Origin: Pseudomonas neuropathica
Lineage (GTDB): Bacteria > Pseudomonadota > Gammaproteobacteria > Pseudomonadales > Pseudomonadaceae
Assembly (NCBI RefSeq): GCF_015461835.1
Contig: NZ_JACOPX010000005.1
Location: forward strand, 186,001-250,000
DNA length: 64,000 nt
Reading direction: 5' to 3'
The position numbers and the translations under genes were made by a program. Position 1 is the stretch's first letter, and the number at the start of each line of letters is the position of its first letter. The notes under the pieces were generated by a model, which ran no database searches, had not been told where the DNA came from, and saw nothing but the letters and a program-made list of their open reading frames with translations. This document shows positions 28,394-36,531 of this stretch, piece after piece.

Positions 28394-28464
28394 GCTATCG
28401 CGAGCAGGCGAAGGCCTACCTTTGGAATGCGTTCCCCTGTAGGAGTGAGCCTGCTCGCGATGGC
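28394..28464. repeat. Partly degenerate REPIN, TGTAGGAGTGAGC family
   Basis: The right arm (28438-28464) is intact. In the left arm (28394-28420) the central part reads GGCGAAGGCCTACC instead of GGCTCACTCCTACA, so only the outer half of the stem pairs. Confidence 0.75.
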
Positions 28465-28542
28465 GTAGGTACAGGCAACACAAAACTGGCAGGCAACCCG
28501 CAATCGCCGTAGCATCCCGCCATTGATTTGACCGAGGTGCCC

Positions 28543-28770
28543 ATGCTCATTCCTTACGACGCTCTTGAAGTCGACACCCTCACCCGCCTCATCGAAGATT
28601 TCGTCACCCGCGACGGCACCGACAACGGTGATGACACGCCGCTGGAAACCCGCGTGCTGCGCGTGCGTCAGGCATTGACCAAAGGCCAGGCGCTGATCGT
28701 CTTCGACCCGGAAAGCGAGCAGTGCCAGTTGATGCTCAAGCACGACGTGCCCAAGCACCTGTTCGACTGA
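28543..28770 (+). CDS. yheU: YheU family protein
   Basis: A 75-residue small acidic protein of the YheU/UPF0270 family. It has the pattern MLIPYDALEVDTLTRLIEDF, then RDGTDNGDDTPLETRV and a tail of KGQALIVFDPESE. Function is unknown. ATG 28543 is preferred (GAGG upstream, family start MLIPY); the frame is open five codons earlier. It converges on csrA with five bases between stop codons. Confidence 0.88.
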   Translation: MLIPYDALEVDTLTRLIEDFVTRDGTDNGDDTPLETRVLRVRQALTKGQALIVFDPESEQCQLMLKHDVPKHLFD

Positions 28771-28775
28771 AATCC

Positions 28776-28961
28776 TCAGCGAACTTTCTGCGTGGCTTGC
28801 TTGCGCTGAATCCGCTCATAGACCTCCGCGCGGTGCACGTTGACCTTTTGTGGCGCCTCGACGCCAAATCGCACGCTGGCACCGTTCACTGACAGAACGC
28901 GCAAGGTGATGTCATCACCGATTGAAATCAACTCACCAACGACACGGCTGAGTACAAGCAT
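28776..28961 (-). CDS. csrA: Carbon storage regulator, CsrA/RsmA family (RsmI-like)
   Basis: A 61-residue RNA-binding dimeric regulator that binds GGA motifs in mRNA leaders. It starts [20 protein letters not shown] and keeps the RNA-contacting [10 protein letters not shown] segment. The sequence departs from the usual RsmA/RsmE pattern (MLILTRK) and resembles the extra paralogue called RsmI in fluorescens-group strains; that sub-assignment is from memory. The start codon is preceded by AAGGA, and the A's of that site lie at the foot of a stem-loop (see leader entry). Confidence 0.9.
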   Translation of the reverse strand: MLVLSRVVGELISIGDDITLRVLSVNGASVRFGVEAPQKVNVHRAEVYERIQRKQATQKVR

Positions 28962-29020
28962 GAGATTCGTCCTTCAGGGTTAGCGAACCCTGAAGATGCG
29001 CGGCTTGCCGCGCCTCTTCA
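28962..29020 (-). promoter_or_regulatory. csrA leader with two adjacent stem-loops touching the ribosome site
   Basis: In the minus-strand RNA the upstream hairpin (28991-29020) has the GC core GCGCGGC-AA-GCCGCGC. The second hairpin (28972-28995) pairs CTTCAGGGTT with AACCCTGAAG, and its 3' end runs into the AAGGA site. The CUUCA segment can also pair with UGAAG of the first hairpin, so the two outer stems exclude each other. A GGA triplet abuts the second stem. A role in autoregulation is inferred. Confidence 0.5.
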
Positions 29021-29096
29021 ATGCACGGAGTGCAAATCAGTTTTGCCTTACACCCATGCTCGCCTCGAGCTGTCAGACACTTCCCACAAAAGATCT

Positions 29097-29429
29097 TCAG
29101 GCAGCAGAAAAACGTGGCCCGAACAGAATCACGCTGGCGCCGATCACGCACAGCGCCACGCCGATCCAGTCCGAACCCAAGGGACGCACGCGCTCGACCA
29201 CCATCAGCCAGCCAATCGAAGTGACGATGTAGATGCCGCCATAAGCGGCGTAGGCACGACCGGCATAGTTGGCTTCAACACGGGTCAGCAACAGTGCGAA
29301 CAGGGTCAGGCTGAGCAGCGCAGGAATCACCCACAACGCACTTTTGCCCTGACGCAGCCACATGAAGAAAGCGAAACAACCGGCGATTTCAAACAGCGCC
29401 GCGAGAAAGAACCACAGGTAATTGAGCAT
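29097..29429 (-). CDS. ynfA: YnfA family membrane protein (UPF0060)
   Basis: A 110-residue protein with four hydrophobic segments, as in the YnfA/UPF0060 small multidrug-resistance-like family. Recognisable stretches are [32 protein letters not shown] and [16 protein letters not shown]. It lies in the inner membrane; efflux has been proposed for the family, but the substrate is not known here. ATG 29429 (MLNYLWFF) is the family start. It is transcribed toward csrA. Confidence 0.92.
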   Translation of the reverse strand: MLNYLWFFLAALFEIAGCFAFFMWLRQGKSALWVIPALLSLTLFALLLTRVEANYAGRAYAAYGGIYIVTSIGWLMVVERVRPLGSDWIGVALCVIGASVILFGPRFSAA

Positions 29430-29492
29430 TGATGCGTCTCGACAAGGTGACCAGTGCGGCCACCCTAACGACGCTGTCTGCAACGGGCAAGG

Positions 29493-30308
29493 TCAGCCGT
29501 TGTTCTGTTTGGCTTTGGCGCGCATCTTCTCCGCCATTGAAGTCATTTCGTTGTAGAGCAGTTGCGGGTTCTTCTGCTTCAGCGCCCAAGCCATTCGCCC
29601 TTGTTCGTGGGGCAGGATCATGAACTCGCCAGCGGCGACTTGCTGATAGATGTAGTCAGCGATATCCGCCGCCGTAATTGGCGAACTTTCCAGCAACTTG
29701 CCGACCTGCGCTTTCATCGCCGGGGTCGGCCCACGGAACGAATCGAGCAAGTTGGTCTGGAAGAAAGAGGGGCAAACCACGTGCACACCGACTTCCTGCT
29801 GCGCCAGTTCGATCAGCAGACTTTCCGACAGTGCCACCACGCCGGCCTTGGCCACGTTGTAGTTGCTCATCGCCGGGCCTTGCATCAGTGCGGCCATGGA
29901 GGCGATGTTGATGATTTTGCCTTTGCTTTGTTCAAGCAGTGGCAGGAACGCCTTGCAGCCCTTGACCACCCCCATCAGGTTGATTGCGATCTGCCAGTCC
30001 CAGTCTTCCAGCGACAGCTCGCTGAAGAAGCCACCCGAGGCCACGCCGGCGTTGTTGACGATGATGTCGATGCCACCGAGCTTCACTTCACAGGCCTGAG
30101 CGAGCGCGGTGAGCTGGCTGTAATCACGCACATCGCAGCGCTGGGTAAAACCGTCGCCGCCCGCCTCGCGGACCATTTTCAGGGTTTCCTGCAGACCGGG
30201 TTCGCTGACGTCGGACAAGGCCAGTTGCCAGCCTTCACGGGCCCAGCGCAGCGCGATTTCGCGACCCAGGCCCGAGCCCGCACCAGTGATCATCATGCGA
30301 TTTTGCAT
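29493..30308 (-). CDS. SDR family oxidoreductase
   Basis: A 271-residue short-chain dehydrogenase. The cofactor motif is ITGAGSGLG (residues 7-15), followed by NNAG (about 85-88). The catalytic residues S137, Y150 and K154 are intact (NIASMAA, SNYNVAKAG). The substrate is unknown. ATG 30308 (MQNRMMITGAG) is chosen from the family pattern and an AAGG upstream. The frame is open 25 codons further, without support. Confidence 0.88.
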   Translation of the reverse strand: MQNRMMITGAGSGLGREIALRWAREGWQLALSDVSEPGLQETLKMVREAGGDGFTQRCDVRDYSQLTALAQACEVKLGGIDIIVNNAGVASGGFFSELSLEDWDWQIAINLMGVVKGCKAFLPLLEQSKGKIINIASMAALMQGPAMSNYNVAKAGVVALSESLLIELAQQEVGVHVVCPSFFQTNLLDSFRGPTPAMKAQVGKLLESSPITAADIADYIYQQVAAGEFMILPHEQGRMAWALKQKNPQLLYNEMTSMAEKMRAKAKQNNG

Positions 30309-30637
30309 AGCAGACAGCCTTGTTGTTCCGGGGAAGATGCGCGGAGTGTAGCGAAGGATCGGCGTGCGCCCACGCTCCATCAAGTTGCTGAATGGAGGAT
30401 CAAAAGATCGCAGCCTTCGGCAGCTCCTGCATGGATTCCTGCAGGCGCTGTCGAGTGAAACGAGGCGGCGAACTTTTCTCTGTAAAGGAAATAAGTGAGC
30501 GATCCAAATACATTAAAAAAACATTGAATTTTCTTTCATGCACACCGGTCGGAATTTGTAAGCCGTCTGGAATTACTTAGTCTCCAGTCGCCCTTGAATA
30601 CCAAGACTTCTCGAACGCTATCAACAAGGAAATCGAC
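30309..30637. other. Intergenic region with a single REP arm and AT-rich part
   Basis: A lone REP arm (GATCGCAGCCTTCGGCAGCT) sits at about 30405-30429 without its partner. From about 30485 to 30600 the sequence is clearly AT-rich (TACATTAAAAAAACATTGAA). It probably holds the promoter of the small DUF3309 gene. No other gene is supported. Confidence 0.5.
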
Positions 30638-30790
30638 ATGGGCACAATTCTAATCATTATCCTGATCCTGTTGCTGATCGGTGGTCTACCGGTCTTCCCG
30701 CACTCCAGAAGTTGGGGTTATGGTCCTTCGGGCATTATCGGCGTGGTGTTGGTGGTGCTGTTGGTGCTGCTGTTACTCGGTCGGATATAA
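30638..30790 (+). CDS. DUF3309 membrane microprotein
   Basis: A 50-residue hydrophobic protein starting MGTILIIILILLLIGGLPVF. It continues with PHSRSWGYGPSGIIG and ends in a run of Val and Leu before GRI. Two hydrophobic stretches flank a short Tyr/Gly/Ser loop, the pattern of DUF3309 proteins. AAGGA lies eight bases before the ATG and a strong terminator follows the stop, so it is a complete single-gene unit. Function is unknown. Confidence 0.85.
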   Translation: MGTILIIILILLLIGGLPVFPHSRSWGYGPSGIIGVVLVVLLVLLLLGRI

Positions 30791-30802
30791 CGATTCACGC
30801 GT

Positions 30803-30836
30803 AAAAAAAGAGGCACTGTTAAGGGCCTCTTTTTTA
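30803..30836 (+). terminator. Rho-independent terminator of the DUF3309 gene
   Basis: AAAAAAGAGGC-ACTGTTAAGG-GCCTCTTTTTT forms a stem with a T run, 12 bases after the stop codon. Confidence 0.88.
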
Positions 30837-30864
30837 TTGCGCGGATCTTTCTGTTATAGATCGA

Positions 30865-32958
30865 TCAGTCCGGCTTGCCGTGGATGACACCGGCGGTGTT
30901 ATCCATCAGGCTCTTGGTTGCCGTTTGCAGGAACGCTTCGAGTTTGAGTTTCAACTCGGCGGTGCGCGGTGCATTCGGTACCACTTCGGCGTGCGGATTG
31001 GCCCCCAGTTGGTACTGCCACATCTTCGGCCCCATGTCTTTGTCTCTCGGCAACACCAGAATCTGGTCAGCGGTGACGATAGCAGTGGTCTGCTCGCTGC
31101 CCGACGGCTTGATCACACCGAAACCGGTGTCGCCTTCCGGCAGGTTGAGCAAGTCGCGGCCCCAGCACTGGTGACGCACTTCGCCGCCGAGACGGCCCAT
31201 GATGGTTGGCACGATATCGATCTGCGTACCCACTGTGTGGTCACGCGTACCGAACTTCTCCTGAATGCCAGGTGCGATCATCAGCATCGGCACGTTGAAG
31301 CGGCCCAGGTCCATTTCGGTGATCTGGCGCTCGTTGCCGAAGCCGTGGTCGCCGACGATGACGAACAGGGTTTCCTTGAAGTACGGCTCTTTGCGCGCCT
31401 TCTCGAAGAACTGACCGAGCGCCCAGTCGGCGTAGCGCATGGCAGTCAAGTGTTCGTTGAGGCTGCCGCGATCGGTCACGCGCTCGACCGGCAATGGCGT
31501 CGGCAAGGCGTATGGCGTGTGGTTGGACAGGGTTTGCAGCAAGGCATAGAACGGCTTGCCGTTTTCCCGCGCCTTCAACTCTTGCAGACCACGGTCGAAC
31601 ATGTCCTGGTCGGACACGCCCCAGGTCGGATCGGAGAACACCGGGTTGACGAAGTCGTTACGGCCAACGAAGTTGGTCATGCCCTGGTTGCTGAAAAAGC
31701 CCGACTGGTTGTCCCAGGCGAAGTCGCCGTTGTAGACGTATACGTCGTCGTAGTTGCGGGCGCTGAGCACCTGCGGCAAGCCGGACAGTTTGTGGCTGCC
31801 TTCCGGGGTCTGCATCAGGTATTCGAAACCTGGCAGATTCGGGAAGCAGGCCATGGTCGCGAACATGCCCTGATGGGTGTGCGTACCGTTGGAGAAGAAG
31901 CGATCGAACAGCAGACCTTCCTTCGACAGTTTGTCCAGGTATGGCGTGATGTTGCCTGGCGCGCCCAGTGCACCGACCGAGTGACCGGCCATGCTTTCCA
32001 TCAGGATCACCACAACGTTTTTGATCGGCAGGGTCTTGTCGGCCGGCGGCGTGTAATCACGGCGCACAGCGGCAATATCGGCATCGACCAATTTGTCGTC
32101 TGGCATCAGCAGCATGTCGCGCACGACTTTCTGCGCCTGCTCTTGCGGCAACGTCGCTTTCCAGATGTTGTCGCGATCTTCGCCCATGCGGGATTTGGCG
32201 GCCTCGATCAGCGACAGCGTGGCGTTGAGGCCGAGCTGGTTGGCGAAGTTGGAATCAGTGGTGTACACGTCCCCCCAACGCATTGGCGGGCCTTGACGCA
32301 GGGTGCCACGGGCGGCAACTACACAGATCAACAGGCAGACCACGAACACCGCCAGACGGGTGTACCACGGCGCAACTTGACGGGTACCGACACTGCCACC
32401 ACTGAACGGGCCGCGCGGACGCGTGGCACGGTCGGCGCCTTTGAACGCGAGGGTCAGAATGACGGTGCCGATCACCCACGCCAGCAGGTAGCGCACCACC
32501 GGAAAACCGTACCAGAGCATGCTCATCACGGTTTTCGGGTCTTCTTTCACATACTGGAACACCAGACCGTTGAGGCGCTGGTGGAACTCGCGGTAGAAAT
32601 CCATCTCCATCAGGCCGAGAAACAGCGCGATGCTTGAGGCGATGGTCAGCCACAAGCGGAAGAAGCCGCGTGCGGCCATGGCGCGGGCACTGAACAGCGC
32701 CAGTACCAGCGGAATGCACACGTAAACCACCAGGCGCAGGTCGAAACGCAGGCCGTTGGCGAAGGCTTCGAGGAAGGTCGAAGCCGGGGTGTCGAGGATC
32801 ATCTCGCGGTTGTAGACCAGCAGCGCGAGGCGCAGCACGGAAAACATCACCATCATGACCAGCGCGCAAAGCAGCGTGTAGGCCAGATGCGATTTGACGG
32901 TCGGTTGCAGCAGGCGAGCAGAAGATCGCTGCTGATTCAGGGCGTCCGGGTTTGCCAT
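30865..32958 (-). CDS. LTA synthase family membrane sulfatase-fold protein
   Basis: A 697-residue inner-membrane protein. The N-terminal third (to about residue 215) has five hydrophobic segments. The rest is an alkaline-phosphatase/sulfatase-type periplasmic domain with VVVILMESMAGHS, the likely nucleophile region NGTHTHQGMFATMACFPN, and the late metal site FVIVGDHGFGNE. LtaS-like enzymes transfer phosphoglycerol or related head groups. In Gram-negatives the acceptor is usually a glucan or lipid, but this cannot be told here. It is a monocistronic unit. Confidence 0.87.
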   Translation of the reverse strand: MANPDALNQQRSSARLLQPTVKSHLAYTLLCALVMMVMFSVLRLALLVYNREMILDTPASTFLEAFANGLRFDLRLVVYVCIPLVLALFSARAMAARGFFRLWLTIASSIALFLGLMEMDFYREFHQRLNGLVFQYVKEDPKTVMSMLWYGFPVVRYLLAWVIGTVILTLAFKGADRATRPRGPFSGGSVGTRQVAPWYTRLAVFVVCLLICVVAARGTLRQGPPMRWGDVYTTDSNFANQLGLNATLSLIEAAKSRMGEDRDNIWKATLPQEQAQKVVRDMLLMPDDKLVDADIAAVRRDYTPPADKTLPIKNVVVILMESMAGHSVGALGAPGNITPYLDKLSKEGLLFDRFFSNGTHTHQGMFATMACFPNLPGFEYLMQTPEGSHKLSGLPQVLSARNYDDVYVYNGDFAWDNQSGFFSNQGMTNFVGRNDFVNPVFSDPTWGVSDQDMFDRGLQELKARENGKPFYALLQTLSNHTPYALPTPLPVERVTDRGSLNEHLTAMRYADWALGQFFEKARKEPYFKETLFVIVGDHGFGNERQITEMDLGRFNVPMLMIAPGIQEKFGTRDHTVGTQIDIVPTIMGRLGGEVRHQCWGRDLLNLPEGDTGFGVIKPSGSEQTTAIVTADQILVLPRDKDMGPKMWQYQLGANPHAEVVPNAPRTAELKLKLEAFLQTATKSLMDNTAGVIHGKPD

Positions 32959-33227
32959 GTCGTTTTAGGACCCATTGGAAGTTGAAGTTGCAAAAATACA
33001 GCGGCGCCAGGCCCTCTATTGGTCATTCCAGACCCCGGGGCTTGCGCGGTGCGCAAATGTTGCACGATCACCCGCACCATTGCCATTGATAACTGCCCTG
33101 CCGCCCGACACTTTCATTTAGTGCAGCGGCGAACCGGGACAGCGTGCAAACAGCGCGGGCGAATTGTCAGGAACACTTTGTGAAAATTTCGTGCAACGCA
33201 TATCTGGAAACACAATATAGATACAAA
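32959..33227. other. Intergenic region, no gene seen
   Basis: About 270 bases upstream of the LTA-synthase-like gene. It should carry that gene's promoter. Only short plus-strand shadow frames are present, without ribosome sites. Confidence 0.5.
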
Positions 33228-33260
33228 ACAAAACGCCCCGAATCGATCGGGGCGTTTTGT
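33228..33260 (-). terminator. Rho-independent terminator of the START-domain gene
   Basis: ACAAAACGCCCCG-ATCGATT-CGGGGCGTTTTGT is a near-perfect stem with A/T flanks on both sides. It lies 12 bases after the START gene stop and could also act in the other direction. Confidence 0.88.
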
Positions 33261-33272
33261 TGGAACGCGAGA

Positions 33273-33878
33273 TTACTTCTCGGCGCGCTCTTTCAAGGCT
33301 TTGAGGGTATTGAACGGTGCATCGACGACAAACTTGTTGGCAATCATCGAAGGCACGCTACCACCCGGCTCGGTATGCACCTGATAGGTCACTTCAACCT
33401 GATCACCTTTGGGTACGAATTTCCAGAAGCCTTTGACCTGCGCTACACGGACAAAGCCTTTCTCTTCCGGAATGTACTTGGGCAGACCTTCGAGGTTACG
33501 GGTCAGGCTGCCATCGGCGCCTTCAACGGTGGTGATGTGCAGCACCGAATCACGCGGGGTCACCGGCCAAGGCGTGTTGAACTGGGTGTAGGTCCAGCTC
33601 TGATCGCCCTCGTGCTTGAGCAGTTTCTGGGTCTTGCATTCGTGAATCCAGGCACACGCGCCGGAGACATCTTCCTGCAGTGCGCGCAGTTTGGCGACGG
33701 TGGTTTTCATCAGCGCAACGCCCTGGTAGGACTTGTAGTCCGAACCTGGCACTTCACTCAGGGACACCTTGATGCCGTCCTCATTCTTGGCGACTTTCCA
33801 GTCTTCAGCCTGAGCGACGGAGGTGGCCAGCACAGCGGTCAAACCACACAACACAGCGATACGATGCAGCGAACCCAT
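33273..33878 (-). CDS. START domain-containing exported protein
   Basis: A 201-residue protein with a Sec signal peptide (MGSLHRIAVLCGLTAVLATS, cleavage after VAQA at about residue 25). The mature part is a START/SRPBCC-type lipid-binding fold (DWKVAKNEDGIKV, TPWPVTPRDSVLHI, PKGDQVEVTYQVHTEPGG). It presumably binds a hydrophobic ligand in the periplasm; the ligand is unknown. ATG 33878 has AAGGA about nine bases upstream. The much longer open frame upstream has no signal or site. Confidence 0.88.
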   Translation of the reverse strand: MGSLHRIAVLCGLTAVLATSVAQAEDWKVAKNEDGIKVSLSEVPGSDYKSYQGVALMKTTVAKLRALQEDVSGACAWIHECKTQKLLKHEGDQSWTYTQFNTPWPVTPRDSVLHITTVEGADGSLTRNLEGLPKYIPEEKGFVRVAQVKGFWKFVPKGDQVEVTYQVHTEPGGSVPSMIANKFVVDAPFNTLKALKERAEK

Positions 33879-33919
33879 AGTCTTATTCCTTATTGTTGAA
33901 GTTCCGTTCGTTTGACACA

Positions 33920-34174
33920 TCACGCCGCCGTCATCTGCTCCCACCAGCCAATCAGCCTGATCGCTTCTTCCGAGCTGCTGCCACAGACTTCGACATCCGC
34001 CGCAAAACCGGAACAGACTGCCGGGCGCTCGGGGCGGCCGAAAATGCTGCACAGGTTTTCGACCGAGAGTTGCACGCAACGTTCGCCGGCAGGTTTGCCA
34101 TCAGGCATGCCGGGAATCGGCGAACTGATGGACGGGGCAATACAGCAGGCGCCACAGCCTTCACGGCACTTCAT
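33920..34174 (-). CDS. YkgJ family cysteine cluster protein
   Basis: An 84-residue protein with the N-terminal cluster MKCREGCGACC and further cysteines at about residues 33, 41, 54 and 64. This is the YkgJ/UPF0153 pattern, thought to bind zinc or an iron-sulfur cluster. Function is unknown. I prefer ATG 34174 because GAGGA is ten bases away. The ATG three codons earlier (34183) would be only two bases from it. Confidence 0.85.
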   Translation of the reverse strand: MKCREGCGACCIAPSISSPIPGMPDGKPAGERCVQLSVENLCSIFGRPERPAVCSGFAADVEVCGSSSEEAIRLIGWWEQMTAA

Positions 34175-34340
34175 GACGAACATTTCCTCGCGACGGGCGA
34201 TGTGTAAAAGGGACGCAGAACAGAGTAACCGCTAAAACGGCTGTTTTAAATTCCCTGAACCGGGGTTTTTACCGATAACTGAATGTGACTGACCAGTCTC
34301 CGACAAAGCGTCTGGTCTGCGGGTCACAGATGGCCTGCAG

Positions 34341-34811
34341 TCACTGCTTGAATTCAAAATCCAGCGCCGCACCTTCGACTTCACGGCGCTCTTCATTGCG
34401 CAGTTGCAACTGCATTTCGTTGCTGAGCAAACGGCCGTTGAGCTGGAAGCCGTTGTTCTTCTCGCCAAACATCTGCGGCAGGATCGCCTCGCGCTTGGGC
34501 AACTCAACCGTGCCTTTGGGCTTCAGTTCCTGAACCATGTCTTTGGGCAGACTCAAATCGAGCCTGGCCGGCGGCAGTCTGGTTTTCACCACTTCGCTGG
34601 CAGGTTTCGATTTGGACGCGATTGGCTTGCGCTTCTTGATGACTTTTTGCTGAGGTTTCTTCGCGGGAGCTGCCTTCTGCGCTGGCGTGTTTTTTTTCGC
34701 CGGGCTCGTCGCCGCCGGTTTTTCCTGAGCCGCAGCGGCCACAACGCCAGGCGCATGACCGATCATCAGCAAACCCAGCAAAACCCAAGCGGCAGGAGCA
34801 ATCGCTTTCAT
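34341..34811 (-). CDS. Exported Lys/Ala/Pro-rich protein, function unknown
   Basis: A 156-residue protein with a signal peptide (MKAIAPAAWVLLGLLMIGHA, cleavage near VVAAAA-QE). A strongly basic low-complexity part follows, about residues 30-75, full of Lys, Ala and Pro (PAKKNTPAQKAAPAKKPQQK). The C-terminal 70 residues are less biased and end NEERREVEGAALDFEFKQ. Similar proteins in Pseudomonas have been mislabelled translation initiation factor 2 because of the composition. Its true role is unknown. It lies just after the MocR gene in the same orientation. Confidence 0.75.
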   Translation of the reverse strand: MKAIAPAAWVLLGLLMIGHAPGVVAAAAQEKPAATSPAKKNTPAQKAAPAKKPQQKVIKKRKPIASKSKPASEVVKTRLPPARLDLSLPKDMVQELKPKGTVELPKREAILPQMFGEKNNGFQLNGRLLSNEMQLQLRNEERREVEGAALDFEFKQ

Positions 34812-34890
34812 GAACCCAACAGTGGCAAACGGCAGATGGCCATATGCTCGCTTGTTGGGCGCCACAAGACAAGCATCAGCCACCGCTCGT

Positions 34891-36330
34891 TCAGAATCCG
34901 CCAGCGGTTTCCTGGCACAGTTGCGTCGCCAGCAAGCCAAGGGTCATCAACGCCCGCTCCGCCTCGCGGTTCCACGGAATTCCGCAGTTCAGGCGAATAC
35001 AGTGGTTGAACTGCTCGGTATTACTGAAGATCAGTCCCGGCGCAATGCTGATGCCCTGCTGCAGGGCGCGAACATGCAATTCCTGGGTATTCACCCTCCC
35101 CGGCAAGCTCACCCAGAGGATGAAACCGCCCGTGGGCCGGGTCATTTGCGTGCCTTCGGGGAAGTACTGCTGCACCGCCAACTGGAACGCGCTGAGGTTT
35201 TTTCGGTATTCCTGGCGGATGTACCGTAAATGCCGGTCATAACCGCCGTTTTCCAGATAAGCGGCAATCGCCATCTGCGTCACGCTGCACGCCGAGTGGG
35301 TGCTGAAGGTCTGCAAGCGCTGGATTTCCTGCTGATACTTGCCAGCGATCATCCAGCCGATGCGCACACCGGGTGACAAGGTTTTGGAGAAGCTCGAACA
35401 GTAGATCACCCGATCCAGTCGGTCATAAGCCTTGAGCGCTTTGGTTTTGCCCTGTTCGAACATCAACTCGCCATAGATGTCGTCTTCGACAATCTGGATG
35501 TCGAAGTCCGAGGCCAGACGCAGCAACTGTTTCTGCCGCTCTTCGGGCATGGTGCCGCCCAACGGATTGCTCAGGCGCGTGGTCAGCACCAGCGCCTTGA
35601 TCGACCATTGGTTGGCGGCCAGTTGCAAGGCTTCGAGGCTCATGCCAGTGGCCGGATCGCTAGGGATTTCGATGACCTTCAAGCCGAGCAGATCGGCCAA
35701 TTGCAGCAAACCGTAATAGGTTGGTGATTCGGCGGCGATCAGATCGCCCGGCCGGGTCAGCACGCGCAACGACATCTGCAAGGCATCGACACAACCGTGG
35801 GTGATGACCACTTCTGATGGATCGACCACCACACCGGCGTCGCGCATGCGGATCGCCACTTGCCGGCGCAGCGGTTCGAAACCGGGGCTGAACATGTAGC
35901 TGAAAGCGCGCGGGCTATGGAAACGGGTGACCTTGGCCAGTTGCTGATGCAGTGCGCGCACCGGCAAGTAATCGACACTGGGCACCGCAGCGCCGAGCGG
36001 GAATACACCCTCACGGCGCGATTCGACCAACACCTGTTGAATGATGCTGCTGCGGGTGACCAGCCCCGGCCGCTCGACACGGGCGATGTCCGGCGTCGGC
36101 GCCGTCAATGCCGGCGTCTGGTGCACGTAATAACCGGACTGCGGGCGCGCCCGAATCAGCCCCTGATCTTCGAGATTGGCGTAAGCCTGCAACACCGTTG
36201 CATGGCTGACGTTGAGCTGCGAACTCATCTTGCGCACCGAAGGCACGCGCTCCCCCGGTTGATAGACCCCACGGCGGATGTCTTCGGCCAGTTGCTGAGC
36301 AATACGTTGGTAGAGCAAGAGATTGGTCAT
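34891..36330 (-). CDS. MocR-type regulator (GntR domain fused to PLP aminotransferase fold)
   Basis: A 479-residue regulator. The N-terminal GntR winged helix (about 1-75: RGVYQPGERVPSVRKMSSQL, then SHATVLQAY) is followed by a class I aminotransferase-like domain with the PLP lysine in SSFSKTLSPGVRIGW. MocR proteins use PLP as effector to control vitamin B6, GABA or amino-acid genes. No likely target is immediately adjacent, apart from genes across the 200-base upstream gap. The length is normal. Confidence 0.9.
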   Translation of the reverse strand: MTNLLLYQRIAQQLAEDIRRGVYQPGERVPSVRKMSSQLNVSHATVLQAYANLEDQGLIRARPQSGYYVHQTPALTAPTPDIARVERPGLVTRSSIIQQVLVESRREGVFPLGAAVPSVDYLPVRALHQQLAKVTRFHSPRAFSYMFSPGFEPLRRQVAIRMRDAGVVVDPSEVVITHGCVDALQMSLRVLTRPGDLIAAESPTYYGLLQLADLLGLKVIEIPSDPATGMSLEALQLAANQWSIKALVLTTRLSNPLGGTMPEERQKQLLRLASDFDIQIVEDDIYGELMFEQGKTKALKAYDRLDRVIYCSSFSKTLSPGVRIGWMIAGKYQQEIQRLQTFSTHSACSVTQMAIAAYLENGGYDRHLRYIRQEYRKNLSAFQLAVQQYFPEGTQMTRPTGGFILWVSLPGRVNTQELHVRALQQGISIAPGLIFSNTEQFNHCIRLNCGIPWNREAERALMTLGLLATQLCQETAGGF

Positions 36331-36481
36331 GACGCAGCACTCGATTTCACGGGCATTTTATTCTTGTGTGAAACAATACCGGAACAGTTTAGAAGTGTAC
36401 TGGGACAGTTGCCACATTACTCGACCATACAGTGCGGTGTCTGCCCCCTACTGTACGGATTGCGAGCCAATCGACAGACGT

Positions 36482-36516
36482 AAAAAAGCCCGGCACTGCA
36501 TGACAGCCCGGGCTTT
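36482..36516 (-). terminator. Rho-independent terminator of the OmpA operon
   Basis: On the minus strand, AAAGCCCGG ... CCGGGC is followed by TTTTTT. It lies about 15 bases after the stop of the OmpA-family gene. Confidence 0.85.
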
Positions 36517-36531
36517 CCAGAGACGCAACCC

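Noticed and set aside
30880..32637. 585-codon plus-strand frame over the LTA-synthase-like gene
   Set aside because: A shadow of the real minus-strand gene; no recognisable domain.
32959..33260. Possible small plus-strand gene starting near 33144
   Set aside because: The frame runs through the terminator and antisense to the START gene, and it has no ribosome site.
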